DNA of 64,000 bases. Origin: an uncultured Bacteroidales bacterium. Its GTDB lineage: Bacteria; Bacteroidota; Bacteroidia; Bacteroidales; F082. Below, piece after piece: positions 35,038-43,361 of the stretch. The stretch lies in contig CAMJRR010000010.1 in NCBI GenBank assembly GCA_946408345.1, positions 28,458-92,457 on the forward strand. Reading direction: 5' to 3'. Position numbers and translations under genes: made by a program. How positions within the stretch are numbered: the stretch's first letter is position 1; each line of letters opens with the position of its first letter. The notes beneath the pieces are model-generated. The model was not told where the DNA came from. It was given only the letters and a program-made list of their open reading frames with translations, and searched no databases.

Positions 35038-37128
35038 ATGAAATCAATCATTAAACCACTATTCATCTTGGCCATAATGGCTTTGTCCGTGTTTTCATAC
35101 GCGCAGGAACCACAGCAAAGCCAAGAATCAACCACATATGTGGAAAACGAATTCATCATCTGGCTAGAGCAAGATGTGGATGCCGCAGACTTTGCCGCCA
35201 AGTCCAATACTGGAATCATGCCGAAAAGACAACTGTCCAAAAGGCTGAATATCTGGCTTTTCGAAATCAACGACAACAAAGAGCTTAGAGAAGACAAAAT
35301 GCGCCGCTTAAACGCCAATGCTGATGTGCGTGTCATACAAAACAACCATACCAACATCACATTACGCGAAGCGATTCCAGACGACCCCTTCTTTGGCCAA
35401 CAATGGGCACCTGCCATTATGAACCTGCCGCAAGCTTGGGAGGAATTTACCACAGGCGGTGTCACGGCGACTGGCGACACCATCGTGGTTGCAGTCATCG
35501 ACGGAGGTGCTGATTGGACCCATGAAGACCTGAATTGCTGGGAAAACGCTCATGAAATCCCCAACAATGGCATCGATGACGATGGTAACGGCTATATCGA
35601 TGACTTTCACGGTTGGAATGCTTACAACCACAACGGCTATGTCGGCAGCAACAACCATGGCACTCATGTTTCGGGCATCATCGGTGCTGTCGGAAACAAT
35701 GGAAAAGGCGTTTGCGGCGTGAATTGGAATGTGAAAGTCATGCCCATCGGCGGCAGCTCGGGCGACGAGTCTATCGTTGTAGAAGCCTATTCCTATGTTT
35801 TGGAGATGCGAGCGCGGTACAATGAAACTGATGGCGAGGAAGGTGCTTTCATCGTTGCTACCAATTCTTCTTTCGGGGTCGATTACGGGAATCCAGACGA
35901 TTATCCCATCTGGTGTTCGATGTATGACGAGATGGGCAATGTCGGCATTTTGAGTTGCGGCGCCGGTCCCAACATGAATGTGAATGTTGATGTGGTGGGT
36001 GATGTCCCATCTGCCTGTCCTGGAAATTATCTCATAGGCATCACCAACACCACCTCGGACGACGTGAAGTACACCGGCGCGGGTTACGGCATCAACAACA
36101 TTGACATTGGTGCACCTGGCACATCTATCTATTCTACACTTCCTAACAACAATTACGGCAATATGACTGGAACCTCAATGGCCACTCCACAAGTCTCTGG
36201 AACCATTGCGCTGATGTATGCTGCCTTGCCCGAGGAGATGATGATAGCATGCAAAAACGACCCAGCAAATTTCTGTCTTTCAGTGAGGCATCACCTTCTT
36301 AACGGTGCCGACCACTTGCCTTCGCTCGATGGTTTGGTTGCCTCAGGAAGGCGATTGAATGCCTACGGTGCAATCGAAAGTGTTTTATATGACAGCATTA
36401 TACCCACTTTAACAGGCGAAGTCAATATTTCTGGAGAACCTTTCTTCGGAGAAACCTTGACCGCCGAAACAAATTTGGGTTCTACGCCATCCATTCCTGA
36501 TTTAGGAGAGTTGCATTACCAATGGCGAAGAGACACAACAGCTATCGAAGGAGCTGTCTATTCAACCTACACTTTGACCGAAGATGACATTTTCGAGAAA
36601 GTCTGTGTGCAAGTCACGGCCGAAAACTGCACAGGAGCCATAACTTCACCTCTTTTTGGCCCTATCAAAAAAGCGGAACAGCCCATGCCCGAAGCTCCAC
36701 AAATGGAGAGCAACACCGACACAAGCATAACTCTTGTTGCTATAGAAGATGGTGAATATAACATCAATGGCAGCGATTGGCAACCATCTCCAGTATTTGA
36801 AGGCTTAATGCCAAGCACTTCCTATATTTTCACTCAACGCAAGAAGGAAACAAGATCGCATTATGCCTCGCCAGTGAGTCCTGAAGCGGTATATTGCACG
36901 ATGCCCTATGATCATCTTTGCGAGAACCATAGAAGCACCTTCAAAGTCTATCCTAATCCTGCCAAGGGATATATTATCATTGAAGGCACAGGCAATATGA
37001 CCGTCACGAATGCCCTCGGCCAAACCATCCTGACCAAGGAAATCAAGGGAAAAGAAAAGCTGGAACTGCCAAAAGGAATGTATTTTGTGACTATGGGCAA
37101 CGAAACGCAGAAGATTGTGGTGGAATAA
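35038..37128 (+). CDS. Secreted S8 subtilisin-like protease with T9SS sorting domain
   Basis: This 696-residue protease has a signal peptide (KPLFILAIMALSVFSYAQ) and a propeptide to about residue 110. The S8 catalytic triad is Asp in VVAVIDGGADWTHEDL, His in NNHGTHVSGIIGA and Ser in MTGTSMATPQVSGT. A beta-rich Ig-like region (about residues 460-620) leads to a type A T9SS domain: VYPNPAKGYIIIEG, TNALGQTILT, then LPKGMYFVTMG. Export through the PorU system is inferred. It is monocistronic and converges on dtd. Confidence 0.93.
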   Translation: MKSIIKPLFILAIMALSVFSYAQEPQQSQESTTYVENEFIIWLEQDVDAADFAAKSNTGIMPKRQLSKRLNIWLFEINDNKELREDKMRRLNANADVRVIQNNHTNITLREAIPDDPFFGQQWAPAIMNLPQAWEEFTTGGVTATGDTIVVAVIDGGADWTHEDLNCWENAHEIPNNGIDDDGNGYIDDFHGWNAYNHNGYVGSNNHGTHVSGIIGAVGNNGKGVCGVNWNVKVMPIGGSSGDESIVVEAYSYVLEMRARYNETDGEEGAFIVATNSSFGVDYGNPDDYPIWCSMYDEMGNVGILSCGAGPNMNVNVDVVGDVPSACPGNYLIGITNTTSDDVKYTGAGYGINNIDIGAPGTSIYSTLPNNNYGNMTGTSMATPQVSGTIALMYAALPEEMMIACKNDPANFCLSVRHHLLNGADHLPSLDGLVASGRRLNAYGAIESVLYDSIIPTLTGEVNISGEPFFGETLTAETNLGSTPSIPDLGELHYQWRRDTTAIEGAVYSTYTLTEDDIFEKVCVQVTAENCTGAITSPLFGPIKKAEQPMPEAPQMESNTDTSITLVAIEDGEYNINGSDWQPSPVFEGLMPSTSYIFTQRKKETRSHYASPVSPEAVYCTMPYDHLCENHRSTFKVYPNPAKGYIIIEGTGNMTVTNALGQTILTKEIKGKEKLELPKGMYFVTMGNETQKIVVE

Positions 37129-37131
37129 GGA

Positions 37132-37584
37132 TTACTCCCGTCGTTTAGAATCCATCAAAATCGTCACAGGCCCATCGTTAAGCAGCTCCACGGCCATCAT
37201 CGCGCCAAATTCACCACTTTGTACTTCGCGACCTGAGATTTCTGCGAGGTGTTTCAGGAAATGTTCATAAAGAGGAATAGCCACTTCGGGGCGTGCAGCC
37301 CGAATGAAACTCGGGCGGTTGCCTTTTTTGGTCAAGGCGTGGAGCGTGAACTGGCTCACCACTAGGAATGAGCCTTCTACCTGGTTGATGTCCAAATTCA
37401 TAGCATCGTTTTCATCGCTGAAAATACGGAGTTTCGTTAGCTTTTGGCAAAGCCAATCCACATCCTCTTCGTTGTCGGCCTCCTCAATGCCAAGCAGAAT
37501 CAACATTCCCAAACCGATTTCAGATTTCACTTTACCGTCAATCGTGACGGATGCGTGTGTAACTCTTTGTGCAACAATGCGCAT
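37132..37584 (-). CDS. dtd: D-aminoacyl-tRNA deacylase
   Basis: This 150-residue enzyme frees tRNA from mis-attached D-amino acids. Family motifs are MRIVAQRVTHASVTIDGKV, the active-site SFLVVSQFTLHA, and the cross-subunit NRPSFIRAARPE. The ending GPVTILMDSKRR is typical. It lies after holA, with repeat B in the 46-bp spacer. Confidence 0.96.
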   Translation of the reverse strand: MRIVAQRVTHASVTIDGKVKSEIGLGMLILLGIEEADNEEDVDWLCQKLTKLRIFSDENDAMNLDINQVEGSFLVVSQFTLHALTKKGNRPSFIRAARPEVAIPLYEHFLKHLAEISGREVQSGEFGAMMAVELLNDGPVTILMDSKRRE

Positions 37585-37599
37585 ATAGATAAAAGTTAC

Positions 37600-37625
37600 G
37601 GGCCCTTCGACAGGCTCAGGGACCC
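37600..37625. repeat. Dispersed repeat B, copy 3 (holA-dtd spacer)
   Basis: GGGCCCTTCGACAGGCTCAG, followed by GGACCC, differs from the other copies at few positions and has complementary ends (GGGcCC / GGACCC). It lies between the holA stop and the dtd start. Confidence 0.85.
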
Positions 37626-37630
37626 TTAGA

Positions 37631-38629
37631 TTAATGCATTAATTTGAAAATCATTTCCCTATACAAATCCTTCTCGCTCGTGTTGCCGCTGTCGTAGCCC
37701 TTGGATTTCATGTCGAACTCGCGAAGGATAGAGATATTGCGGATGCAAACCTGAGGCGGATAGTTGCGCGCCGCCGTTTGGTAATCCCTTACAAAAAACG
37801 GAGCCACGCCCAACACACTCGCCAGATTGCCTTGTGACTTGTCCTGTGTGCAGTGCAGTTTTATCAGCTTCGTGAAGTAGCCATACAAGCTTATTGCAGT
37901 GACCAACAGCGGATTCTCTTTCGTATTGTCGCCGAAATAGTTCACGATGCGGTTGGCTTTCAGCACATCACGGTTGCCTATGGCATTCTGCAATTCGAAG
38001 ACATTGTAATCCTTCGAGATGCCGATATTGCGCTCCACATCCGCATCGTCGATGCTCTTGTTTTTGGGCAAGGCAATGGTGAGTTTTTTCAATTCGTTGG
38101 CGATTTTATGGAGGTCAGTGCCGAGGAAATCGGCCAACATCTGCGTGGCCTTGGGCGTGATGGAATAGCCATCGGCTTTCAGATAATTCTGAATCCAACC
38201 AGGGATATTGCTGTCGTACAGCTTCTTCGACTCGAACCACACACCCAGCTTGTCAATTTTCTTGGCTAATGTCTTGCGCTTGTCGAACTTCTTGTATTTG
38301 TAAGCGAAAACAAGAAGCGTAGTCTCGGGAATAGTTTCGAGATAAGCCTCAAATTTCTCCAAGTCTTTCACGTCCTGGGCCTCTTTGACAATGACCACCA
38401 TGCGCTCGCCCATCATTGGGAAGCTGCGGGCGTGATTAGCGATAGTCTCCACATCCACATCACCGCCATAGACCACTATTTGATTAAATGCGCGGTCGGC
38501 CTCATCCAAGGCCTCGTTCTCGATGGTGTCCGAAATCATGTCGATGAAATAGGGCTCCTCACCCGTCAGGAAATAGATGGGCGCAAAATTTTTCTTGTGA
38601 ATGTTGGAAAGAATTTGGTCGTAAGTCAT
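37631..38629 (-). CDS. holA: DNA polymerase III delta subunit
   Basis: This is the clamp-loader subunit of the replicative polymerase, 332 residues. Recognised by APIYFLTGEEPYFIDMISDT, the AAA-like region (MMGERMVVIVKEAQDVKDLE), LLVFAYKYKKFDKRKTLAKK and a central KIANELKKLTIAL. It overlaps the AMP nucleosidase stop by one base. Confidence 0.94.
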   Translation of the reverse strand: MTYDQILSNIHKKNFAPIYFLTGEEPYFIDMISDTIENEALDEADRAFNQIVVYGGDVDVETIANHARSFPMMGERMVVIVKEAQDVKDLEKFEAYLETIPETTLLVFAYKYKKFDKRKTLAKKIDKLGVWFESKKLYDSNIPGWIQNYLKADGYSITPKATQMLADFLGTDLHKIANELKKLTIALPKNKSIDDADVERNIGISKDYNVFELQNAIGNRDVLKANRIVNYFGDNTKENPLLVTAISLYGYFTKLIKLHCTQDKSQGNLASVLGVAPFFVRDYQTAARNYPPQVCIRNISILREFDMKSKGYDSGNTSEKDLYREMIFKLMH

Positions 38630-39399
38630 CAGAACTTCAAGTGCTTGACAGTGATACCGTTATTGATGAGTTGTCTCAGCGAGTCGATGCCAATGCGCAA
38701 ATGTTCGCCGACGAAGTTCTTGCTGACCACCTTGTCGCTTTCCTCAGTCTTGACACCTTCAGGCACCATGGGGTTGTCGGACACAAGAAGCAATGCACCC
38801 GTAGGGATTTCGTTGTGGAACCCGACTGTGAAAATGGTGGCCGTTTCCATATCCACAGCCATGCAGCGAATCTTGCGGAGATAGTCCTTGAAATCGTCGT
38901 CGTGTTCCCAAACACGGCGGTTGGTGGTGTAGACCGTTCCCGTCCAATAGTCGCGGCCATAATCGCGGATGGTGGTGGAGATGGCTTTTTCGAGACTAAA
39001 TGCCGGCAACGCAGGCACCTCAGGCGGGAAATAGTCGTTCGATGTACCTTCACCACGGATGGCAGCAATAGGAAGAATCAGGTCACCGACCTTGTTGATT
39101 TTCTTGATGCCACCGCATTTGCCGAGAAACAACACCGCCTTGGGTTGAATGGCACTCAACAGGTCCATGATGGTAGCGGCATTGGCACTGCCCATACTGA
39201 AGTTGATGATCGTGATTTCGCCATCGGTGGCGCAAGGCATGGAACGGTCGCGCCCAACGACTTCCACGCCTTGCCATTCGGCAAAGCGATCCACATAGTT
39301 TTGGAAGTTTGTCAGCAGGATATACTTACCGAACTTATCCAGCGACAAGCCCGTATAGCGCGGCAGCCAGTTTTCAACTATTTCTTGCTTGGTTTTCAT
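38629..39399 (-). CDS. amn: AMP nucleosidase
   Basis: This short-form enzyme of 256 residues hydrolyses AMP to adenine and ribose 5-phosphate. It has the nucleoside phosphorylase fold: NFSMGSANAATIMDLL, AVLFLGKCGGIKK, LPIAAIRGEGTSNDYFPPEV, and CMAVDMETATIFTVGF with the catalytic Glu region. VSDNPMVPEGVKTEESD is family-specific. The minus-strand TATTTTTGC box at 39418-39426 lies 19 bp upstream. It is first in an operon with holA and dtd. Confidence 0.93.
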   Translation of the reverse strand: MKTKQEIVENWLPRYTGLSLDKFGKYILLTNFQNYVDRFAEWQGVEVVGRDRSMPCATDGEITIINFSMGSANAATIMDLLSAIQPKAVLFLGKCGGIKKINKVGDLILPIAAIRGEGTSNDYFPPEVPALPAFSLEKAISTTIRDYGRDYWTGTVYTTNRRVWEHDDDFKDYLRKIRCMAVDMETATIFTVGFHNEIPTGALLLVSDNPMVPEGVKTEESDKVVSKNFVGEHLRIGIDSLRQLINNGITVKHLKF

Positions 39400-39435
39400 T
39401 TGCTTTCAATTATTTGTGCAAAAATAAGAAAAAAA

Positions 39436-40191
39436 CTATAACAACCCATAATTAATAGCAAACGACAATGCTTCAGTAATATTCTCAACCTCCAATTTCT
39501 CAAACACTTGCTTGCGATAAAACTTTACCGTGTCGATGGATTTGCATACCTTTTCGGCGATTTCCTTCATCGTATAACCTTGAGCCGAAAGCACCAAAAC
39601 TTCCTTCTCTTCGGGCTTCAACTTGATTTCGTCTTGATCTATCCATTGATGCTCGGTCAAAGTATACACGCTGTATTGGCTGGTTCCCCAATGACGAAAT
39701 TCAATGTGTCCAGCCTCCTTACGTGAGGAAAGTGACACCGTGCAAAGTGCCAGCCAAACTTGTCCCAAATCATTCAACACAAGTGGCGTGATTTTATGAT
39801 TGATAAGCAATTTCTTCCCACCTGAAAGGATATGGAAATCATACGACATCAAGCAATGTTTTTTTTCTTCGCGTGGCGTGGCATTGAAGGCCGAAAATCC
39901 TGCCTGATTAAGCTCTGTCAACATCGGAAGTTCGGCCTCAGGCACGTGGTTCAGATAAAAACCATAGCCCATCTCCATCACCTCTTTGGCAGAATGCCCG
40001 CACAGAAAAATCGGATTGTCAGATACATACAGAAAATTCTTCTTGAAATAATCAATGATGTAGATGCTTTGGTACGTGGTCTGTGCGAAGGCCTGTGCTG
40101 TCTCGATATAAGGCTTCGCCCGCAAGTAATCTTCCTCGGTGATGCCTTCCACACGGTTTGCCTCGATGAAAAAATCCTCTTTTTGAATCAT
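39436..40191 (-). CDS. LuxR-type transcription regulator with PAS-like sensor
   Basis: This 251-residue regulator has a PAS-like N-terminal domain (IIDYFKKNFLYVSDNPIFLC, then EVMEMGYGFYLNHV). The C-terminal HTH is of LuxR/GerE type (LKPEEKEVLVLSAQGYTMKE, then CKSIDTVKFYRKQVFEKLEV). I recall the same design from several Bacteroidales stand-alone regulators. The upstream region carries three palindromes (40204-40217, 40231-40246, 40271-40282), of which the first overlaps its -7 box, so autoregulation is plausible. The neighbouring divergent gene is a serine hydrolase lipoprotein. Confidence 0.88.
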   Translation of the reverse strand: MIQKEDFFIEANRVEGITEEDYLRAKPYIETAQAFAQTTYQSIYIIDYFKKNFLYVSDNPIFLCGHSAKEVMEMGYGFYLNHVPEAELPMLTELNQAGFSAFNATPREEKKHCLMSYDFHILSGGKKLLINHKITPLVLNDLGQVWLALCTVSLSSRKEAGHIEFRHWGTSQYSVYTLTEHQWIDQDEIKLKPEEKEVLVLSAQGYTMKEIAEKVCKSIDTVKFYRKQVFEKLEVENITEALSFAINYGLL

Positions 40192-40203
40192 TCTCTGCTT
40201 TGT

Positions 40204-40282
40204 TTTGCATGCAAAAGTACAAAATTAACCTTACCCCAATGGGTAATTCTTCGCTTTGGCAAACTCTTTCACCCATTTGGGT
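40204..40282. promoter_or_regulatory. Regulatory region with three palindromes upstream of the LuxR gene
   Basis: TTTTGCATGCAAAA (40204-40217) overlaps a minus-strand TACTTTTGC box (40211-40219). TTACCC-CAAT-GGGTAA (40231-40246) and ACCCA-TT-TGGGT (40271-40282) follow, with centres 38 bp apart. They lie between the LuxR gene and the divergent hydrolase gene. Confidence 0.55.
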
Positions 40283-40394
40283 AGCGATGCTGTCGTAGCG
40301 ATTCTCTTCTTTTGCAGCAAAAATAAAACCGAAGCTGTAACTTTCTCGAAGCACATCCGTATCACTCATGTTCAACAATCAAGTTTCTGACGCA

Positions 40395-41585
40395 ATGAAA
40401 AAACACAAGACAGCAATAATCCATTGTTCGGCTCTCTCGTTGCTATTGTTTACATCCTGCTCGATTGTACGGGGCTATTTGGCTGATGGGGCCTATGGAC
40501 CGACGAGTTTCAGCTATGAGAAGCAACTGAAGGATACCATCGTCAATCGTTCTGATGTATTTACTTTTTGCCGCGCAACCAAACAGGCTGATTGGATTGA
40601 CACCTTGCATTTCTTTAATCAGGGCCGGATGTATTCAAACTGTACGATGTGGGAAGCCATCGGACCCAAGACGGAGACGCAGGGCGTACTCATCATCCAT
40701 AATGACAGCATCGTTTATGAGAAATGTACGGGAGACATCACCCCCGACAAGATTGCAGGCGTTTTCTCTGTGACCAAGTCGGTCACCTCACTTCTTTGTG
40801 GGATTGCAGTGGACGAAGGTTATATCAAAAGTGTTGACGATGCCGTAACTGATTACCTTCCCGAACTGAAGAAGGAAGACCCGATGTGGCAAAAACTGAC
40901 CATCCGCCATCTGCTGGATATGCGGAGCGGTCTGGACTTCGACGACACCTATTCGCTGAGCCTAAAAACAAAAGACATCAAGCGCCTGAACGCAATGTCC
41001 AAGTTGAACTATGGCCGCAATATCATGGCACAGATTAGGAAGCTGAAATTCAGATGCGAACCCGGCACGGAATATAACTACGACAGCATGACAAGCGAAG
41101 TGCTGGGGATCATTATTGAAAGAGCGGTTGGGAGGAGTTATGCCGAGTACCTTTGCGAAAAGATTTGGACGCCACTCAGGATGGAGTCGCCGGCCTACAT
41201 AAATTATGACAGCAAAAAGCACCACACGGCACACGCTTTCGGCGGGCTTGCCTTGACGATGCGCGACCTTGCCAAAATCGGCCGCTTGTATTTGAATCGT
41301 GGCGTATATGACGAGAAGAGAATTGTGAGCGATTCGTGGATTGAACAATCGACAGCATATTCGCAGGACAATGAGGGTTACCATTTCTGTTGGTACAACA
41401 CCAGTTGCATCGGAGCCGATGAGCCAGAGTTCCCTGGCTATTATGCTATGGGCATCCGCGGACAGGTACTCTATGTGAATCCTTACAAGAATCTGATTAT
41501 GGTGCGGCTGGGGCTTAAGGATGACACCTATGCCCACATCCCTTATCTGTTTGAGCAACTGAGCATTTCGTGGATTGAAGATTAA
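40395..41585 (+). CDS. Serine hydrolase of the beta-lactamase class C family, lipoprotein
   Basis: This exported lipoprotein has lipobox LLLFTSCS and is anchored in the envelope. The class C / D-alanyl-D-alanine carboxypeptidase-like fold has the SxxK motif in VFSVTKSVTSLLCG, a YxY/YxN-like motif in EYNYDSMTSEVLG and the late HAFGGLALTMRDLAKIGRLY. It probably cleaves a peptidoglycan-type or D-amino acid substrate; true beta-lactamase action is not implied. ATG 40395 gives the lipoprotein signal. Its last codons abut a remnant of a TonB-receptor gene, so the C-terminus may have been exchanged. Confidence 0.88.
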   Translation: MKKHKTAIIHCSALSLLLFTSCSIVRGYLADGAYGPTSFSYEKQLKDTIVNRSDVFTFCRATKQADWIDTLHFFNQGRMYSNCTMWEAIGPKTETQGVLIIHNDSIVYEKCTGDITPDKIAGVFSVTKSVTSLLCGIAVDEGYIKSVDDAVTDYLPELKKEDPMWQKLTIRHLLDMRSGLDFDDTYSLSLKTKDIKRLNAMSKLNYGRNIMAQIRKLKFRCEPGTEYNYDSMTSEVLGIIIERAVGRSYAEYLCEKIWTPLRMESPAYINYDSKKHHTAHAFGGLALTMRDLAKIGRLYLNRGVYDEKRIVSDSWIEQSTAYSQDNEGYHFCWYNTSCIGADEPEFPGYYAMGIRGQVLYVNPYKNLIMVRLGLKDDTYAHIPYLFEQLSISWIED

Positions 41586-41685
41586 TTTAAGCGCGATAGG
41601 CCTCACCGTGCGCTACAAGTTCAACACCACGCGCAGCAAGTACAAAGGCACTGGGGCGGGAAATGAAGAGAAGAATAGACTGTAA
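41563..41685 (+). pseudogene. C-terminal remnant of a TonB-dependent-receptor-type outer membrane protein
   Basis: A second frame reads INLSAIGLTVRYKFNTTRSK, then YKGTGAGNEEKNRL and a stop at 41685. I recall this as the typical end of Bacteroidales outer membrane receptor proteins. The frame is open back to 41563, overlapping the end of the hydrolase gene. Nothing of the rest of the receptor is present. It is a leftover of a deletion or insertion event. Confidence 0.75.
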
Positions 41686-41718
41686 AAGAAAAATACTTGC
41701 GACCAATAACAAAAATAT

Positions 41719-41727
41719 CTATTTTTG
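41719..41727 (+). promoter_or_regulatory. -7 box for the toxin-antitoxin pair
   Basis: TATTTTTGC (within ATCTATTTTTGCAATGC) lies about 23 bp before the antitoxin start and supports the ATG at 41750 over the longer upstream frame. Confidence 0.6.
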
Positions 41728-41749
41728 CAATGCAAAACACATCAATCGT

Positions 41750-41908
41750 ATGCAAACCACAACGACAACTATAAGGCAAACCAACTCAACCACTTCTTCT
41801 CGCCAAAAGAAAAAAGCTTACCCCAATACCTTGAAAGGATGTTTCTCATTTGAGGAATTTCAAGACTTGTTGAATGAGAAAATAAGGGAGCATTATGAAA
41901 AGGTATGA
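41750..41908 (+). CDS. Small antitoxin-like protein
   Basis: This 52-residue protein begins MQTTTTTIRQTNSTTSSRQK, a Thr/Ser-rich, basic region, and ends with an amphipathic helix CFSFEEFQDLLNEKIREHYE. It overlaps the ParE/RelE-like toxin gene by 14 bp and precedes it, as antitoxins do. It has no recognised DNA-binding fold. Its role is inferred from position and size. Confidence 0.7.
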   Translation: MQTTTTTIRQTNSTTSSRQKKKAYPNTLKGCFSFEEFQDLLNEKIREHYEKV

Positions 41909-42209
41909 AATCCAGATTCGTAATGTAGTAAAGAAAGACATTGAGCAGATCAAGGATTTCATTGTCGAAAAAAACAGCCGCGAACACGCTGAGCGTTACG
42001 CGGCTGAACTTTATGCGGAAATGCTCTCATTGACTTTTCTTGCAGATAGCATAAAGGTCACAGAATGGAAAATCGCCAAGAAATACAGCAAAAGCAAAAG
42101 AGAAAAAGTGCTTATGACCCACAACAAAAAATGGAGCATCTTCTTTCATACCTATAGAGATAAGGTAATAATAGACAAGATTATAGCCTCAAAACTTGTT
42201 AAAGAATAA
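41895..42209 (+). CDS. ParE/RelE-like toxin
   Basis: This 104-residue protein is of the ParE/RelE toxin fold: N-terminal strand YEIQIRNVVKKDIEQIKDFI, helix with REHAERYAAELYAEMLSLTF, and the C-terminal strands KKWSIFFHTYRDKVIIDKII. ParE-type proteins act on gyrase and RelE-type on mRNA; which applies is not decidable here. It overlaps the upstream antitoxin gene. Confidence 0.8.
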   Translation: MKRYEIQIRNVVKKDIEQIKDFIVEKNSREHAERYAAELYAEMLSLTFLADSIKVTEWKIAKKYSKSKREKVLMTHNKKWSIFFHTYRDKVIIDKIIASKLVKE

Positions 42210-42211
42210 TA

Positions 42212-42613
42212 ATGACCCACTACCCCGTAAAAATACTGATGGCGTTCGGCTGCACTTTTGAGCCTGAGGGCGACGAATTCTTCGAGTGGCTGATGCGCAA
42301 CGGCTATCCAGAATTAGGCGCACTGAGCCAGACCATCCAAGGCGACACGAAGGCCAAAGACTGGCTAATGGAACATGGTTTCCCCCACTTGGCCGCTATC
42401 GACAGCGTCATCGACAAGGAGCCCAAAGCGGAAGAATGGCTAGCCAAAAATCATTTTGAAGTTAATCTAGCCTTTGCAAAAGCCATCAACCGAGACGACG
42501 ATGCTACCGATTGGCTGGAAAAAAACGAACTCCAAATTTTCATTGTGCTTGCTGATAGAATTCGCAAATATCTGGATGACAAATATTTAAACTTCCACAA
42601 AATCCATTTTTAA
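42212..42613 (+). CDS. Helical repeat protein of four 25-residue units
   Basis: I do not recognise this 133-residue protein. It is made almost wholly of four 25-residue repeats, each with xxWLxxN/HGxPxLxALxxxI: EGDEFFEWLMRNGYPELGAL, GDTKAKDWLMEHGFPHLAAI, KEPKAEEWLAKNHFEVNLAF and RDDDATDWLEKNELQIFIVL. Each looks like a helix pair, resembling ankyrin- or HEAT-like solenoids. It begins 2 bp after the toxin stop and may be co-transcribed. No signal peptide or membrane helix is visible. Confidence 0.75.
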   Translation: MTHYPVKILMAFGCTFEPEGDEFFEWLMRNGYPELGALSQTIQGDTKAKDWLMEHGFPHLAAIDSVIDKEPKAEEWLAKNHFEVNLAFAKAINRDDDATDWLEKNELQIFIVLADRIRKYLDDKYLNFHKIHF

Positions 42614-42654
42614 TTTCAAACGAAATTTTTTGACCTACATAACGGAAAAAATCC

Positions 42655-42662
42655 TAACTTTG
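42655..42662 (+). promoter_or_regulatory. -7 box for the membrane protein-DUF3822-rsmD operon
   Basis: TAACTTTG lies 45 bp before the next start codon, with TTTTTTGAC about 27 bp further upstream as a -33-like element. Confidence 0.6.
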
Positions 42663-42706
42663 CCGCCAATCAGACACAGAATAATAATTAGAAAATTCAT
42701 ACAACA

Positions 42707-43348
42707 ATGAAAAAAGGATTATCAATTCTCATCAACATCCTGCTGTTTGCAGTTATTGTGTTCTTAGCATGGCAAGTTGTCAAGAGCATTCAGGCTCCCA
42801 TTAAGTTCAACACTGAGCAGAAAGCCCGTGAAACCAAAGTCGTTGAGCGCCTCATCGACATCCGCAACGCCGAAGTGCTTTACAAAAATGCCAATAGCAA
42901 GTACACGAACAATTTCGACAGCTTGATTGCATTCTGCCAGACTGCTGAAATTCCGATTGTGAAAATCGTTCCTGACCCAACGGACACCACCTTCACCCGT
43001 ACCATCAACGATACCATCGGTTACGTGAAAGTGATGGACTCCCTTAAGGCTGGCCGCGACAATTTCAACATCAGCGACCTGAAGTGGGTGCCTTTCAGCC
43101 AACCGCAACAAAACTTCGAACTTGAAGCTGGTACCATTCAACGTAACGGCATCGAGATTCCCGTCTTCGAAGCACGCACACCTTATGAAGTCTATTTGGC
43201 CAACCCAGGTGCTGACTTCAGCGAAAAGGAATGGAATCAGCGCCGTGACAACGTCAAGGCTGAAAAGGAAAGCATCAACCGTTATGCCGGTTTGAAAGTC
43301 GGCTCAATGGAAGAAGCCACTACCGACGGCAACTGGGAGAAACTCTAA
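42707..43348 (+). CDS. Conserved single-span membrane protein of unknown function
   Basis: This 213-residue protein has one N-terminal helix (LSILINILLFAVIVFLAWQV) and an extracytoplasmic domain (ERLIDIRNAEVLYKNANSKY, then PVFEARTPYEVYLANPGADF). It is a pattern I recall from Bacteroidales genomes next to DUF3822 and rsmD, but I know no function. It is first of three co-directional genes spaced by 13 bp and a 4-bp overlap. Confidence 0.8.
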   Translation: MKKGLSILINILLFAVIVFLAWQVVKSIQAPIKFNTEQKARETKVVERLIDIRNAEVLYKNANSKYTNNFDSLIAFCQTAEIPIVKIVPDPTDTTFTRTINDTIGYVKVMDSLKAGRDNFNISDLKWVPFSQPQQNFELEAGTIQRNGIEIPVFEARTPYEVYLANPGADFSEKEWNQRRDNVKAEKESINRYAGLKVGSMEEATTDGNWEKL

Positions 43349-43361
43349 ACCGTTAGGATGA

